Positions 1 to 9,593 of a stretch of DNA of 64,000 nucleotides are shown one piece after another (the stretch's first letter is position 1; every line of letters begins with the position of its first letter). The stretch lies in NCBI GenBank assembly GCA_038745855.1, contig JBCDLC010000013.1, positions 6,712 through 70,711 on the forward strand, written 5' to 3'. The notes under the pieces were generated by a model. The model saw only the letters and a program-made list of their open reading frames with translations, did no database searches and had not been told where the DNA came from. Source of the stretch: UBA5336 sp038745855 (GTDB lineage: Bacteria; Pseudomonadota; Alphaproteobacteria; Caulobacterales; Hyphomonadaceae). The translations under genes and the position numbers were made by a program.

Positions 1-1183
1 GCGTCATCAGGGCCATGTAGTCGTCGGCCTTCTCGCGCACTTTCTCGTCCGGCGATTTGTGCAGCAGGTCACCATAGAGCGCCGTCCAGTAGGCAAAGGC
101 CCGGCCGCCCTCGATGAAGGCCTTCTGGTCCATCAACATGCGCCGCACATCGGGATGCACGATGATCGGATCTGCGGGCTTATCTGGGGCCTGCGCACCT
201 GACAGTGCCCTGCCCTGCACGCGGTCCCGGGCGAAATCGGTCGCGTTCTGGTAGGCGGCCTCTGCCTGGGCGAGCCCCTGGAGCCCGACCCCAAGGCGCG
301 CCTCGTTCATCATGACGAACATGGTGCGCATGCCCTTGTTCTCTTCACCGACGAGCCAGCCGGTGGCGCCATCGTAATTCATCACGCATGTCGCGTTGCC
401 GTGAATGCCCATCTTCTCTTCCAGGCCACCGCAGGACAGGGCGTTGCGCGCGCCCAAACTGCCATCCTCGTTGACGATGAATTTCGGCACCACGAAGAGC
501 GAGATCCCCTTGATGCCTTGGGGTGCGTCCTCGGTCCGGGCGAGTACGAGGTGGATGATATTATCGGTCAGATCCTGCTCGCCGCCAGAGATCCAGATCT
601 TCTGCCCGGTGATCTTGTAGGACCCGTCATCCTGGAGGGCGGCCTTCGTCTTGATAAGCCCCAGATCGGTCCCGCAATGGGGCTCCGTCAGGTTCATCGT
701 CCCGGCCCACTCCCCCGATGCCATCTTCGGCCCATACCTCGCCTTCTGTGCGTCCGAACCACCGGCCATCAGCGCCTGGTAGGCTCCGTGGGTCAGCCCC
801 GGATACATCCCGAACGCCATGTTCGAGGAGGACACCATTTCCGTCCACGCGATGTTCAACACATGCGGCAGGCCCTGCCCGCCCATTTCCGGCTCAGCCG
901 ACAGGAGCGGCCAGCCATTCTCCACCAATTGACCGTAGGCTTCCGGAAAGCCGGTCGGCGTCTTCACCGAGGCATCCTCGTTGCGAACGCAGCCCTCCTG
1001 ATCGCCGACCTTGTTGAGGGGAAAGAGGACTTCGCTGGCAAACTTTCCGCCTTCTTCGAGGATCTGATCGATCACATCGGGACTGGCATCGGAAAAGCCC
1101 TCGAGATTGGCGTAGTTCTGGATAGACAGAAGCTCGTTCAGCACGAATTTCATGTCACGGGTGGGCGCTTGGTAACGGGGCAT
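1..1183 (-). CDS. Acyl-CoA dehydrogenase, DmdC-like (3' end beyond window)
   Basis: Reading the minus strand from an ATG at 1183 gives an open frame of 394 codons that leaves the window without a stop. It begins MPRYQAPTRDMKFVLNE, the N-terminal signature of the large (about 590 aa) acyl-CoA dehydrogenases related to 3-methylmercaptopropionyl-CoA dehydrogenase DmdC. Further in, motifs such as MNLTEPHCGTDLG and the KITGQKIWISGGE segment fit the FAD- and substrate-binding core. The enzyme would oxidise an acyl-CoA to enoyl-CoA; the substrate cannot be read from sequence. A GAGGTGAT ribosome site precedes the start. The MerR gene 90 bp upstream is probably co-transcribed and regulatory. Confidence 0.88.
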   Translation of the reverse strand, partial: MPRYQAPTRDMKFVLNELLSIQNYANLEGFSDASPDVIDQILEEGGKFASEVLFPLNKVGDQEGCVRNEDASVKTPTGFPEAYGQLVENGWPLLSAEPEMGGQGLPHVLNIAWTEMVSSSNMAFGMYPGLTHGAYQALMAGGSDAQKARYGPKMASGEWAGTMNLTEPHCGTDLGLIKTKAALQDDGSYKITGQKIWISGGEQDLTDNIIHLVLARTEDAPQGIKGISLFVVPKFIVNEDGSLGARNALSCGGLEEKMGIHGNATCVMNYDGATGWLVGEENKGMRTMFVMMNEARLGVGLQGLAQAEAAYQNATDFARDRVQGRALSGAQAPDKPADPIIVHPDVRRMLMDQKAFIEGGRAFAYWTALYGDLLHKSPDEKVREKADDYMALMT

Positions 1184-1273
1184 GGATCACCTCATACGTC
1201 TTCGTTCGTGGTCAGGGGCGCGAAACCAGCGCGCTCAATGTGGGGGTCAGACCACAAGCGGCCGCCACACGCT

Positions 1274-1756
1274 TTAGCCTTCAGTGTTCAGCCGAGCACG
1301 CGCGACCTTGCCATAGGCGGCCACGCGCTCTGCATCTTCATCGCCGGGGCCAACGCGCGAGAGTTGCTCTTTCGCCCAGGCGATCCCCCGGTCGAGTTCT
1401 TCCAACGCGTGGTCAATATCATTCCGCTGCTCCCGCAACCGGATGGCCTGCTCCTCGAACTTCTTGAGGCTGAGCCGTAACTGCGTCCGCTGGCCATCGC
1501 CCAGGGCGTAAAGATCCAGGATTTCGCGGATATCGGCGAGGGGCAGACCTACCCGCTTGCCACGAAGGATCAAACGCAGCCGGGCCCGGTCGCGATTCGA
1601 GTAGACGCGGGTCATCCCATCCCGGGCCGGGTGCAGCATATCCTTGTCTTCATAGAACCGGAGTGCACGCGGTGTGACGCCAAACTCCCGGGCAAGCTCC
1701 GAGATGGTGAACGTGCGGCTGTCGGCGGCGGACAGGGACATCTGTGACTTCATCAT
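1274..1756 (-). CDS. MerR-family transcriptional regulator
   Basis: A 160-residue protein with the MerR winged helix-turn-helix at about residues 15-85 (FTISELAREFGVTPRALRFYEDKDML, then VYSNRDRARLRLILRGKRVG) followed by a dimerisation coiled coil (KKFEEQAIRLREQRNDIDHALEELD). There is no cysteine-rich metal site, so it is not a metal sensor such as HmrR. MerR proteins next to acyl-CoA dehydrogenases are usually of the LiuR/PsrA-like fatty or branched acid type; that assignment is inference from context. Two adjacent ATG codons (1756 and 1753) are possible starts. A palindromic operator sits in its own promoter. Confidence 0.88.
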   Translation of the reverse strand: MMKSQMSLSAADSRTFTISELAREFGVTPRALRFYEDKDMLHPARDGMTRVYSNRDRARLRLILRGKRVGLPLADIREILDLYALGDGQRTQLRLSLKKFEEQAIRLREQRNDIDHALEELDRGIAWAKEQLSRVGPGDEDAERVAAYGKVARARLNTEG

Positions 1757-1774
1757 AACTAAACATGACCCAAC

Positions 1775-1790
1775 CTTACGCGAACGTCAA
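1775..1790 (-). promoter_or_regulatory. Putative MerR/LiuR-type operator and promoter
   Basis: On the minus strand the sequence TTGACGTTCGCGTAAG forms an imperfect palindrome (ACG...CGT core) resembling the TTGACGTTNACGTNAA sites of LiuR-like regulators. Its left end supplies a TTGACG -35 element. The next T-rich candidate -10 (TGTTTA) lies 19 bp downstream, the long spacer typical of MerR-activated promoters. It lies 19 bp upstream of the MerR start, so autoregulation of the MerR / acyl-CoA dehydrogenase operon is likely. Confidence 0.5.
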
Positions 1791-1969
1791 CGTCAGGTCA
1801 GAGCCATGCCTAAGTGACGAATCGCGATACCACTCCGCTCAGTCGATGATGCCTCAGCGATCCGTGCAACCACAGGAGGATGCAGCGTACTCCTCCACAA
1901 CCTGTCAACAGAACTCGCACGGTCACTGAACAGGATTGAAGGGTCCCCTGATGGTGGCGCGGAAGCGAA

Positions 1970-1984
1970 TTAACTATTCGGTAA
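1970..1984. promoter_or_regulatory. CtrA-like box upstream of the PodJ-like gene
   Basis: The motif TTAA-N7-GTAA is one mismatch from the TTAA-N7-TTAA box bound by the cell-cycle regulator CtrA. It lies about 90 bp upstream of the ATG at 2075. A similar box lies ahead of divK. A single 7/8 match can occur by chance; the functional coupling of the two genes is what makes it worth recording. Confidence 0.35.
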
Positions 1985-2074
1985 TCCAAAGCCGCCCACG
2001 CCCAAGGGGTTGGAGTGAAGCAGCTGTGCCCGCGACTGGCGCTGGGCAAGGCATGGCTGAAAACGGAGCGTTGC

Positions 2075-5000
2075 ATGAGTGATCGCACGGGGTGGAATAT
2101 TAAGGGGACAAGCGCGCGGACGCGAGATGTCGCGCGCGAGCGTGCGCGCCAGGAAGGTCTGACCCTCGGCGAGTACCTCAACCGCCTTTTGACCGAGGAA
2201 AGCGGAACCTTGTTCGGCCGTCAGCCCAACGAGGTCGAGCGCCCAACGGCCGGACGTCTCCCCCCTGGTTACGGCGAGTATGACGGCGCAGACGACAATC
2301 CGATGGAGGCGCTTCAACGCCTGACGCGCCGGATCGAGGCCGTCGAGGCGCGGTCCACACTCGCGATCTCCGGCATCGACCAGTCGGTGGTTGGCCTCCT
2401 GAAAAGGCTTGAGCACGCCGATCAGTCAAACAGCGAGCTTGGCGGCCACGTCGATGCGCTCATGGATGATGTCCGCGCGACGCACGATGAACTTAAACTT
2501 GCGATCGAACGCATCGAAGCCGACGATGGCACCCAACGCGCCCTTGAGGGCATGCGGGCCATCGAAGGCGCTGTCGCAAAGCTGGCCGACCACGTCTACA
2601 GCGAGGGCGAGGCGGCGCAAAATGACGCGGACGCCATCAAGGCCCGGGTGGAAGCGGGCTTTTCTGAACTCACCGACCGGGTCGAGGGAATGGAAGCGGC
2701 CGTCAATCGCCGCATGAAAGAGGCCGGCGAGGCCTTCGACAGCGCCGTCCAGGCTGCCGAACAGCGCAACCAGGGCGCCGCAAACCACCTCGCAGACCGT
2801 TTCGCCACGCTCGAAAAGTCTGTTCTCCAACGCCTGCAGTCGGCCGAGGAGTCCATCGGCGACAATTCGGAGTTGACCCAGCGGGTCGAAGCCCTCGAGA
2901 CGGGCATGTCCGACGCGATTGGCAATCTCGAGGACACGCTGCGCACACTGCAAAGCCGGCTGTCCAACGCCGAAACGGGCACCAATGACGCCCTCAGCAA
3001 GCTTCAGACAACCATGGGCACCCTAGACGACCGGATCCAGTCCGTCGCCGCCCAGGCCGTGAAAGACGACAGCCGGGCCATGAAGGTTGAGTTCGAGGCC
3101 CGTTTCGAAGGCCTGGCCAAGGATCTCCGCTCCACCATCGACCGGACACGGACCGAGCTCGCCAGCCAGATCGATGCAGCCGCTACGGCGGCAGATCCGG
3201 CCATGTTCACGTCCCTTCGCAGCGACATTGATGGCCTGCGCGTCAAGCTCGGGCAGACCGAGGCTCGCCAGTCTGAGACCCTTTCAGTCCTGTCGGACCG
3301 GTTGGATACGGTCATCGGCGATATCGAAACCCGCGTCGCGGCCCTCGATGACGACATGAAGTCTGGCGGGCCCGCGGTGGATTTCGACCAGTTTGCCGCC
3401 AGCGTGGAACAACGGCTCACCTACGTGGAAGCTGGGGTCTCAGGCATGGGCGAGGCCAATGTCATCGCCGTCCAAGAGGAAGTCTCCAAACTGGCGGAAA
3501 CCATCTCGACACGGTTGGACGGCGTTGAAGCCCGCGAGAGCCAAACCGCGTCGCTATTGGGTGAGCACCTGACGCGGATTACCGATACGCTGGACCAGCG
3601 CATCGTTGAAAGCGAGCGGAATAGCGCCTCCGCGATCGAACAGCTTGGCCAGACGGTCGCCAACATCACCAAACGCATGGAAGCGCGCCATAACGAGGCC
3701 CTTGCGGGGATGGATCGCAAGCTCAGCGATGCCCAGGAGCAGCAGGATGCTCGCTTCCAGAACGTACTCCAGCAGGTAAATGCCAGGCTCGAGGAAATGC
3801 AGTCGGTATCACGGGAAAATGTGTCTCCCGTACAGCGCGCGATCGCATCATTGGCTGCGCGTCTCGACGCAGTTGAATCCTTCAACGCCCCGCCCTTCAC
3901 CAACGAAGCGGTCGAGCAGGAGGCATTCGGTGCCCCGCCCAAGACGCCGCCGGAACGGGGTGGAGGGCTCCCCCGCCCTTTCGTCGAAACGCCGGACGGT
4001 GACACGCGTTCGGCGGCTCCGACAGAAGACACAGATCTGGAAACCGGCTCTGAAGACGAACACACCGCTGAAGCGGCCGCTGCTCCCGAACTCACCGATC
4101 AGGGCGACGACGGCCTTCATGCCGGCGATGATTTCCATATCCCTGAAGAAGCAGATGCGGCTGATGAGACATCGGCGGAACCGCTTGAAGACAGTTTGTT
4201 CGGCGAGGATGTCGCTGCTGAGGCACGCGACGTTGGCGAGCTGGGTCCGGATCAAGATGAGCTAGAGGCTGCTACTGTCAGCGACACGGACGCAAAAGCA
4301 TCAGCCGCACCGAGTCCTGACAGCATGTTCGAGGATGCCCCCGAAGCAGCACTCGACCTTATCCCAAACGCGGAGGCGGAGGTCGACGCCGGTTCCGAAC
4401 TCAACTCTGAAGATTTTGCGGAAGCGTTGTCGGATGACGCCCCTGGCGCTGCACTCCAGGATAAAGGCTCGAGCAGCGTCCCGGAAGAGGCGCTGTTCTC
4501 GGACGATGATGCGCTCTTCGAAGACGGCCCCTCTGACGAAACCGGCTTGGACATCGAACCCGCACCAATTGGCGAACCAGAGGAGTTGGCTGAGCCCGAT
4601 GCCGCCTCTGCTGCCCCCAATGACGACGCCTCGGAAAGTCCAGCGGCTGAGGATGACGGTCCCGGTCCGGCGATGAGCCCCATACCGGAGACAGATCCGA
4701 GCGCATTCGCGCCGGAAGCGGTTTTCGGCGGCGCGCCCTTGAACGTGTCCCTCCGTCACAGTCTCGATCTCATCCGGAAGGTGCGCGAGGAAAATGCGAG
4801 CGACGGCACCCCGTCCACGGACCGTCCGGCAATGACCGAAGTGCTGCCTGATGGGGGTGCGGCGCGGCTCGAAGAGGCGCTCGATCCTGCGCCCGATCTA
4901 GCCGACGCGGAACAAACGCTCGACGAGGACGCGCTGTTCGGCGCCTCCGAGCAAATTGGCGCTGCCAACCATCGTGAAGACGATCAGCCGTTCGACCAGC

Positions 5001-6997
5001 GAGAAGTAGTAGACTCTCCGGCGATGCTGGAAGACGCTTCCGCTGAAGACACCGATCCATTCGCCCTCGCGCCCCATATCGGCGAAGAACGGGATCAGGA
5101 TACCGGTACGGATGTACCCCTGGCGGCGGCATCGAATCCCTTCGATCCCGAAGAGACAGCAGATGCCGACGAGGCCCTGGAGCCTGGTCTTGGTGCCGAG
5201 GCAGATGCGCCCGAAACATCAGAGTCGACCGGGCAGATCCGGAAGAGCATCATTGCTGCGCCCCCGCCCATTCTTGATCCTGAAGCTGCGAAAGCGGAAG
5301 CAGAGTCCGAAGGCGTCGAGATCGGCAAATGGGACAGTCTGTTTTCTCCCGAGGCCAACAAGGATTTCGATGCAGAGCCCCTGTCCCCCGATGTCACGAT
5401 CGGGCGCTACGCCGAGGACTTTGCCGAAGGCTACACGCCTGAAAACGATAGTCGTGGCAGCCGCCCTGACGAAGGTGAACGCTACGACCCCATTGCGGAG
5501 CTCGAAAACTGGTCCAACGCCTCCAGCGGCGAAGCCAATACTGGACCTGAAGACCAGGCGGCACCGGATAACGATGATGGGCCTTTCAACGGGGAGAGCG
5601 CCGAGGCCCGCCCGCTCGACGTGCCGCGCCCAAGTCTTGCCGACCAGGCCATCCCATTCGGCGAAGCGGATAAGGGCTATCTGAACAAGGCACGCGCCGC
5701 CGCCATTGCAGCCGCCGAAGCTGCAAATCCGGACAAGAAAAAGAAAAAAGCCGCGAAAGGTGGCGGCTCAAAGCTCCCAATTTATGCTGTCGCCACCGCT
5801 GTCGGTCTCGCAACCGCGGGGACTGCCGGCTATCTCTATCTGCGGGGCAAGCAGGGCCCTGCGCCCTCCGTCCTGTCTGAAACACCCGGCCAGAATAGCG
5901 CTCCTGCGGTCTCGGGCCCGGAAACGGGCCAAGCGCCCGCGGCTTCGGAAGCTGCCAACGCCATGGCCGCCCTGCTCGACACACCGGCCACGGCCGCGGA
6001 GCCTTCGATCGGTGAGCCAACCTCTGATGATCTCGAAGCGGTCCTCTTCGATGCGCCGGCTGCGCCCGCAACTGAGGCCGGTGATGCCGCGGGATCCGAT
6101 GTCCCTACCCTTGCCGCCTTACAACCGGTTGCGCCAAGCGATGCGTCGGTCGCGCCGTCGGGGTCCACGGCCCCCTATGATCCTATTCCGGCGGGTCGGC
6201 CCATAACCGCTGCGGTTGAAGCGGGCGATCCGGTTGCAGAATTGCTTCACGGGCAGGATCTCGTTGCCGACGGGGTCTATGAAGAGGGGGTCGCCCTGAT
6301 CCGTGCGGCGGCAAATGACGGACTGGCAGCCGCTCAATACCGCCTCGCAAAGCTTCACGAAAAAGGTCTCGGCGTCCCCCGCGACACCCAGACGGCGCGC
6401 ACTTGGACCGAACGGGCCGCAAACGGCAACAACGTCAAGGCCATGCACGATCTCGCCGTCTTCTACGCCGATGGCGAGGGCGGCGAGCAAAGCTACGCAA
6501 AGGCCGCCGAGTGGTTTGGCAAGGCCGCGGCCCACGGCGTCATGGACAGCCAGTACAATCTCGCCGTCCTCTATGAACGGGGTCTCGGCGTGACGGAAAA
6601 CCTGAGCGAGGCGGCCTTCTGGTTTGCCACCGCTGAACAGGCCGGCGATAGCGGCGCTGGCGCCCGGCTCGCAACGCTCCGGGAAAAAATGTCCAGCGAA
6701 GCCCATGCCGAAGCAGTCGCCCGGGCGGAACGCTGGCAGGTGTCGCCCATGGACGAACGGGCCAACGGCACCTTCGCCGAGAAAAGCTGGGGCTTTGGCG
6801 CACCGAACCAGGTGCGTGCCGTCCAGGCGGCCCTCTCTGCCATCGGCTATCCGGCGGTCACCCCGACCGGACGCATGGACACCGCCACAGCCGAGGCCAT
6901 CGCTGGCTTCGAGGAAACAAACGGTCTTGCCGTTACGGCAACCCTCACGCCAGAGCTGGTCAACCGCCTCAACGCCAACGCCGCCCGCGACAGCTAG
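2075..6997 (+). CDS. PodJ-like polarity factor: coiled coil, TM, Sel1 repeats, PG-binding
   Basis: A 1640-residue protein. The ATG at 2075 follows a GGAG ribosome site; an in-frame ATG 60 bp upstream lacks one. The N-terminus carries the GEYLNRLL motif common to this family, then long heptad-rich coiled coils (about residues 60-600), an acidic Pro/Ala/Glu-rich disordered stretch (about 605-1205), a basic patch and one membrane segment (about 1233-1256). The periplasmic end has about four Sel1/TPR-like repeats (about 1390-1540) and a peptidoglycan-binding type 1 fold (about 1575-1635). This is the order seen in Caulobacter PodJ (974 aa), so a polar scaffold linking cytoplasmic partners to the cell wall is likely. 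The length comes from the expanded coiled-coil and acidic regions. Confidence 0.8.
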   Translation: MSDRTGWNIKGTSARTRDVARERARQEGLTLGEYLNRLLTEESGTLFGRQPNEVERPTAGRLPPGYGEYDGADDNPMEALQRLTRRIEAVEARSTLAISGIDQSVVGLLKRLEHADQSNSELGGHVDALMDDVRATHDELKLAIERIEADDGTQRALEGMRAIEGAVAKLADHVYSEGEAAQNDADAIKARVEAGFSELTDRVEGMEAAVNRRMKEAGEAFDSAVQAAEQRNQGAANHLADRFATLEKSVLQRLQSAEESIGDNSELTQRVEALETGMSDAIGNLEDTLRTLQSRLSNAETGTNDALSKLQTTMGTLDDRIQSVAAQAVKDDSRAMKVEFEARFEGLAKDLRSTIDRTRTELASQIDAAATAADPAMFTSLRSDIDGLRVKLGQTEARQSETLSVLSDRLDTVIGDIETRVAALDDDMKSGGPAVDFDQFAASVEQRLTYVEAGVSGMGEANVIAVQEEVSKLAETISTRLDGVEARESQTASLLGEHLTRITDTLDQRIVESERNSASAIEQLGQTVANITKRMEARHNEALAGMDRKLSDAQEQQDARFQNVLQQVNARLEEMQSVSRENVSPVQRAIASLAARLDAVESFNAPPFTNEAVEQEAFGAPPKTPPERGGGLPRPFVETPDGDTRSAAPTEDTDLETGSEDEHTAEAAAAPELTDQGDDGLHAGDDFHIPEEADAADETSAEPLEDSLFGEDVAAEARDVGELGPDQDELEAATVSDTDAKASAAPSPDSMFEDAPEAALDLIPNAEAEVDAGSELNSEDFAEALSDDAPGAALQDKGSSSVPEEALFSDDDALFEDGPSDETGLDIEPAPIGEPEELAEPDAASAAPNDDASESPAAEDDGPGPAMSPIPETDPSAFAPEAVFGGAPLNVSLRHSLDLIRKVREENASDGTPSTDRPAMTEVLPDGGAARLEEALDPAPDLADAEQTLDEDALFGASEQIGAANHREDDQPFDQREVVDSPAMLEDASAEDTDPFALAPHIGEERDQDTGTDVPLAAASNPFDPEETADADEALEPGLGAEADAPETSESTGQIRKSIIAAPPPILDPEAAKAEAESEGVEIGKWDSLFSPEANKDFDAEPLSPDVTIGRYAEDFAEGYTPENDSRGSRPDEGERYDPIAELENWSNASSGEANTGPEDQAAPDNDDGPFNGESAEARPLDVPRPSLADQAIPFGEADKGYLNKARAAAIAAAEAANPDKKKKKAAKGGGSKLPIYAVATAVGLATAGTAGYLYLRGKQGPAPSVLSETPGQNSAPAVSGPETGQAPAASEAANAMAALLDTPATAAEPSIGEPTSDDLEAVLFDAPAAPATEAGDAAGSDVPTLAALQPVAPSDASVAPSGSTAPYDPIPAGRPITAAVEAGDPVAELLHGQDLVADGVYEEGVALIRAAANDGLAAAQYRLAKLHEKGLGVPRDTQTARTWTERAANGNNVKAMHDLAVFYADGEGGEQSYAKAAEWFGKAAAHGVMDSQYNLAVLYERGLGVTENLSEAAFWFATAEQAGDSGAGARLATLREKMSSEAHAEAVARAERWQVSPMDERANGTFAEKSWGFGAPNQVRAVQAALSAIGYPAVTPTGRMDTATAEAIAGFEETNGLAVTATLTPELVNRLNANAARDS

Positions 6998-7048
6998 GCG
7001 CGCGAGCCCGGACCGGGCGGACACACCTTCATTTGACTGTTCAAACCC

Positions 7049-7792
7049 TCACAGGCGCCATTGGGCAGAGGGTGGTCTATCGGGGACGAGTTGGTTCATT
7101 CCGAACACGAAGATCCGGCTCTCGCCCATTGCAAAAGCCATGAGCCCATCTGGGAAGATCGGCGAGAACGCAGCATCGTGTACATTGAGCCCACCCGTAA
7201 ATGCCCCCAGCGCCGGCATCACCAGCCGGTCTCCGTCGGACACAAACGACCGCCGCCGCACAGACCGTCCCCGCCGCCGCACCTTGGCCGCCGGATGCAG
7301 GTGCCCCGCCACCTCACCAACTGCGCCCGTCGGCTCATGGCGGAAGGTTATCGGCCCAATCACCCATTCGTGCGCCGCTTCGCCGCCCAGGTGCGCCGGC
7401 GGATCCGGATCATGGTTCCCCTCCACCCATACCCACTTGTGCGCTGCGGTAAGCAACCGGATCCGTGCCGCATCGCGGTCAGACAAGCGCGCATCCGCAC
7501 CCCGGTCATGGAAACTGTCCCCTAATGAAATCACCGTCTCAGGCGCGAGCCGAGCACACATCGCCTCGACTACGGCCAGCGTCGCGCCCGTGTCATAGGG
7601 CGGCAGCATTTGCCCGCGCCGTGCGAAACTCGATCCCTTCTCCAGGTGAAGGTCAGACACCACGAGCACCGACCGATCGGGCCACCACAAGCCGCCCTCA
7701 ACAAGGGGATACACCCACTCCCCCACCAGGTGGATCTTCGTCGCCGGCGCCGGTGTATCCGGCCCAGCGCAGGAGGAAGCTGCGTCGCCCAT
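7049..7792 (-). CDS. pdeM: Metallophosphoesterase, ligase-associated PdeM type
   Basis: A 247-residue calcineurin-like phosphoesterase with the motifs VVSDLHLEKG, SLGDSFHDRG, VEGNHDP and a late GHLHPA, giving the two-metal centre. The stretch around the first motif (DLHLEKGSSFARRGQMLPPYDT) is characteristic of PdeM, the endonuclease/phosphodiesterase usually found with ATP-dependent DNA ligase LigD or an Lhr helicase in DNA-damage loci. Those partners are not next to it here. The ATG at 7792 gives the family's usual length; a GTG at 7852 would add 20 unconserved residues. Confidence 0.8.
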   Translation of the reverse strand: MGDAASSCAGPDTPAPATKIHLVGEWVYPLVEGGLWWPDRSVLVVSDLHLEKGSSFARRGQMLPPYDTGATLAVVEAMCARLAPETVISLGDSFHDRGADARLSDRDAARIRLLTAAHKWVWVEGNHDPDPPAHLGGEAAHEWVIGPITFRHEPTGAVGEVAGHLHPAAKVRRRGRSVRRRSFVSDGDRLVMPALGAFTGGLNVHDAAFSPIFPDGLMAFAMGESRIFVFGMNQLVPDRPPSAQWRL

Positions 7793-7882
7793 TTCACCGT
7801 TCTGGAGTGCCCCGGCGCACCGGTCAATTCCGCGGGGCCCAGTCCTCTCCACTCCTCTCCACCAACCAGGGCTGTCGCCGCC

Positions 7883-9487
7883 TCAGTGCCGGAAATGCCG
7901 CATGCCCGTGAACACCATGGCCAGTCCCGCAGCGTCGGCCGCCTCGATCACCGCGTCATCCCGGATCGAACCGCCCGGTTGGATCACCGCCGTCGCCCCC
8001 GCTTCTGCCGCCTGCAGGAGACCATCGGGGAATGGGAAAAACGCGTCCGACGCTGCCACACAGCCGGCCGTCTTGGGCGCCGCCCATCCGGCCACCTCAG
8101 CCGCATCCTCCGCCTTGCGCGCCGCAATCCGCGCACTGTCAATACGGCTCATCTGGCCGGCGCCGATCCCTGCCGTCGCGCCGTCCTTGGCATAAACGAT
8201 CGTGTTCGATTTCACATGCTTGGCCACCCGCCAGGCAAACAGCAGGTCATCCATCTCCTGCGCGCTCGGCGCCTTCTTCGTCACGGTCTTGAGATCGCCC
8301 GCGCCAACCTGGCCAAAGTCGCGGTCCTGCACGAGGAACCCGCCCGCCACCGTCTTCACGAATCGGCCCGGCGCCGCCGGATCTGGCAGCCCTTCGGTGA
8401 GCAACAGCCGCAGGTTCTTCTTTTTCGCAAAGACCGCCAGCGCATCGTCATCGGCGCCCGGCGCAATCACCACTTCGGTGAACACCGCCGTGATAGCCTC
8501 GGCCAACGGCCCCGTCAGCGGACCATTCAGCGCCACGATCCCGCCAAACGCAGAGGTGCTGTCACACGCCAGCGCGGCGCCATAGGCATCCAGCAAGCTG
8601 TCGCCCAGCGCCACACCGCAGGGATTGGCATGCTTGATGATCGCTGCCGCCGGGCGGTCTGTCCCAAGCTCGCCGATCAACTCATAGGCCGCGTCGGTAT
8701 CATTGATATTGTTGTACGAGAGCGCCTTGCCCTGCACCTGCCGCGCCGTCGCCACGCCTGGGCGGGCGTCACCGGTGACATAGAACGCCGCCCTCTGGTG
8801 CGGGTTCTCGCCATAGCGCAAGGTCTCATGGCGCCTGCCCCCCAAGGTGCTCCACGCGGGGACCGCCTCGCCGATCTGGTCGGCATACCACCCGCTAATG
8901 GCCGCATCATAGGCCGCCGTCCGGGCGTAGGTCTTCGCCGCGAGCGCCCGGCGCCTTTCTGCCGATACAGCGCCCTCCGAGCCCGCCATATCGGACAGCA
9001 CACCATCGAGATCCGCACCCTCGGTGCAGACCGCAACAAACGCTGCATTCTTCGCCGCCGCCCGCAGCATGGCCGGCCCGCCAATATCGATATTCTCGAT
9101 AGCCGTGTCGACGTCTGCGCCCGAAGCGATCGTCGCCTCAAACGGATAGAGATTGATGTAAACCAGATCGATCGCGCCAATGCCGTGGGCCTCGGCATCG
9201 GCCACATGCCCCGCATCGTCGCGGCGGAAGAGCAGCCCCCCATGCACGGCCGGATGCAGCGTCTTGACCCGTCCATCCATCATCTCCGGGAACCCCGTGA
9301 GATCGGCCACATCCTTCACATCCAGGCCGGCCGCCTTGAGCGCCTTCGCCGTGCCGCCCGTCGAGACCAATTCGACGCCAAGCGCAGAGAGGCGCTTCGC
9401 CCGCTCCACCAGCCCGTCCTTGTCGGACACCGATATCAAGGCCCGCCGGATCGTGACCGGGCCCATGGGGTCTGCGGATGGCGACAT
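7883..9487 (-). CDS. purH: Bifunctional AICAR formyltransferase / IMP cyclohydrolase
   Basis: A 534-residue enzyme catalysing the last two steps of purine synthesis: formylation of AICAR with 10-formyl-THF, then ring closure to IMP. The N-terminal MGS-like cyclohydrolase domain begins RRALISVSDKDGLVERAKRL; the transformylase domain carries the KHANPCG signature with the catalytic Lys-His. The ATG at 9487 has an AGGAG site 7 nt upstream and gives the normal length (about 530 aa); the open frame continues upstream only as unconserved sequence. The first dispersed element lies about 110 bp upstream of this start. Confidence 0.97.
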   Translation of the reverse strand: MSPSADPMGPVTIRRALISVSDKDGLVERAKRLSALGVELVSTGGTAKALKAAGLDVKDVADLTGFPEMMDGRVKTLHPAVHGGLLFRRDDAGHVADAEAHGIGAIDLVYINLYPFEATIASGADVDTAIENIDIGGPAMLRAAAKNAAFVAVCTEGADLDGVLSDMAGSEGAVSAERRRALAAKTYARTAAYDAAISGWYADQIGEAVPAWSTLGGRRHETLRYGENPHQRAAFYVTGDARPGVATARQVQGKALSYNNINDTDAAYELIGELGTDRPAAAIIKHANPCGVALGDSLLDAYGAALACDSTSAFGGIVALNGPLTGPLAEAITAVFTEVVIAPGADDDALAVFAKKKNLRLLLTEGLPDPAAPGRFVKTVAGGFLVQDRDFGQVGAGDLKTVTKKAPSAQEMDDLLFAWRVAKHVKSNTIVYAKDGATAGIGAGQMSRIDSARIAARKAEDAAEVAGWAAPKTAGCVAASDAFFPFPDGLLQAAEAGATAVIQPGGSIRDDAVIEAADAAGLAMVFTGMRHFRH

Positions 9488-9593
9488 CGAACAGCTCCTG
9501 AAAGCAATTGAGGCAGGTTTCCTGCCCTGCCCTTGGAACGCGCCCGGGCTAACACGGGTCGAGGGGCCTGTCAGGCCTCGGCACCGGCAATCC

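Noticed and set aside
7000..7040. GCCCG-GAC-CGGGC hairpin after the PodJ-like gene as a terminator
   Set aside because: Short stem and no T-tract follow it.
7610..9511. Plus-strand open frame of over 600 codons opposite purH
   Set aside because: It is the antisense shadow of purH: no known motifs, Arg/His-rich composition typical of reverse frames in GC-rich DNA, and purH is certain.
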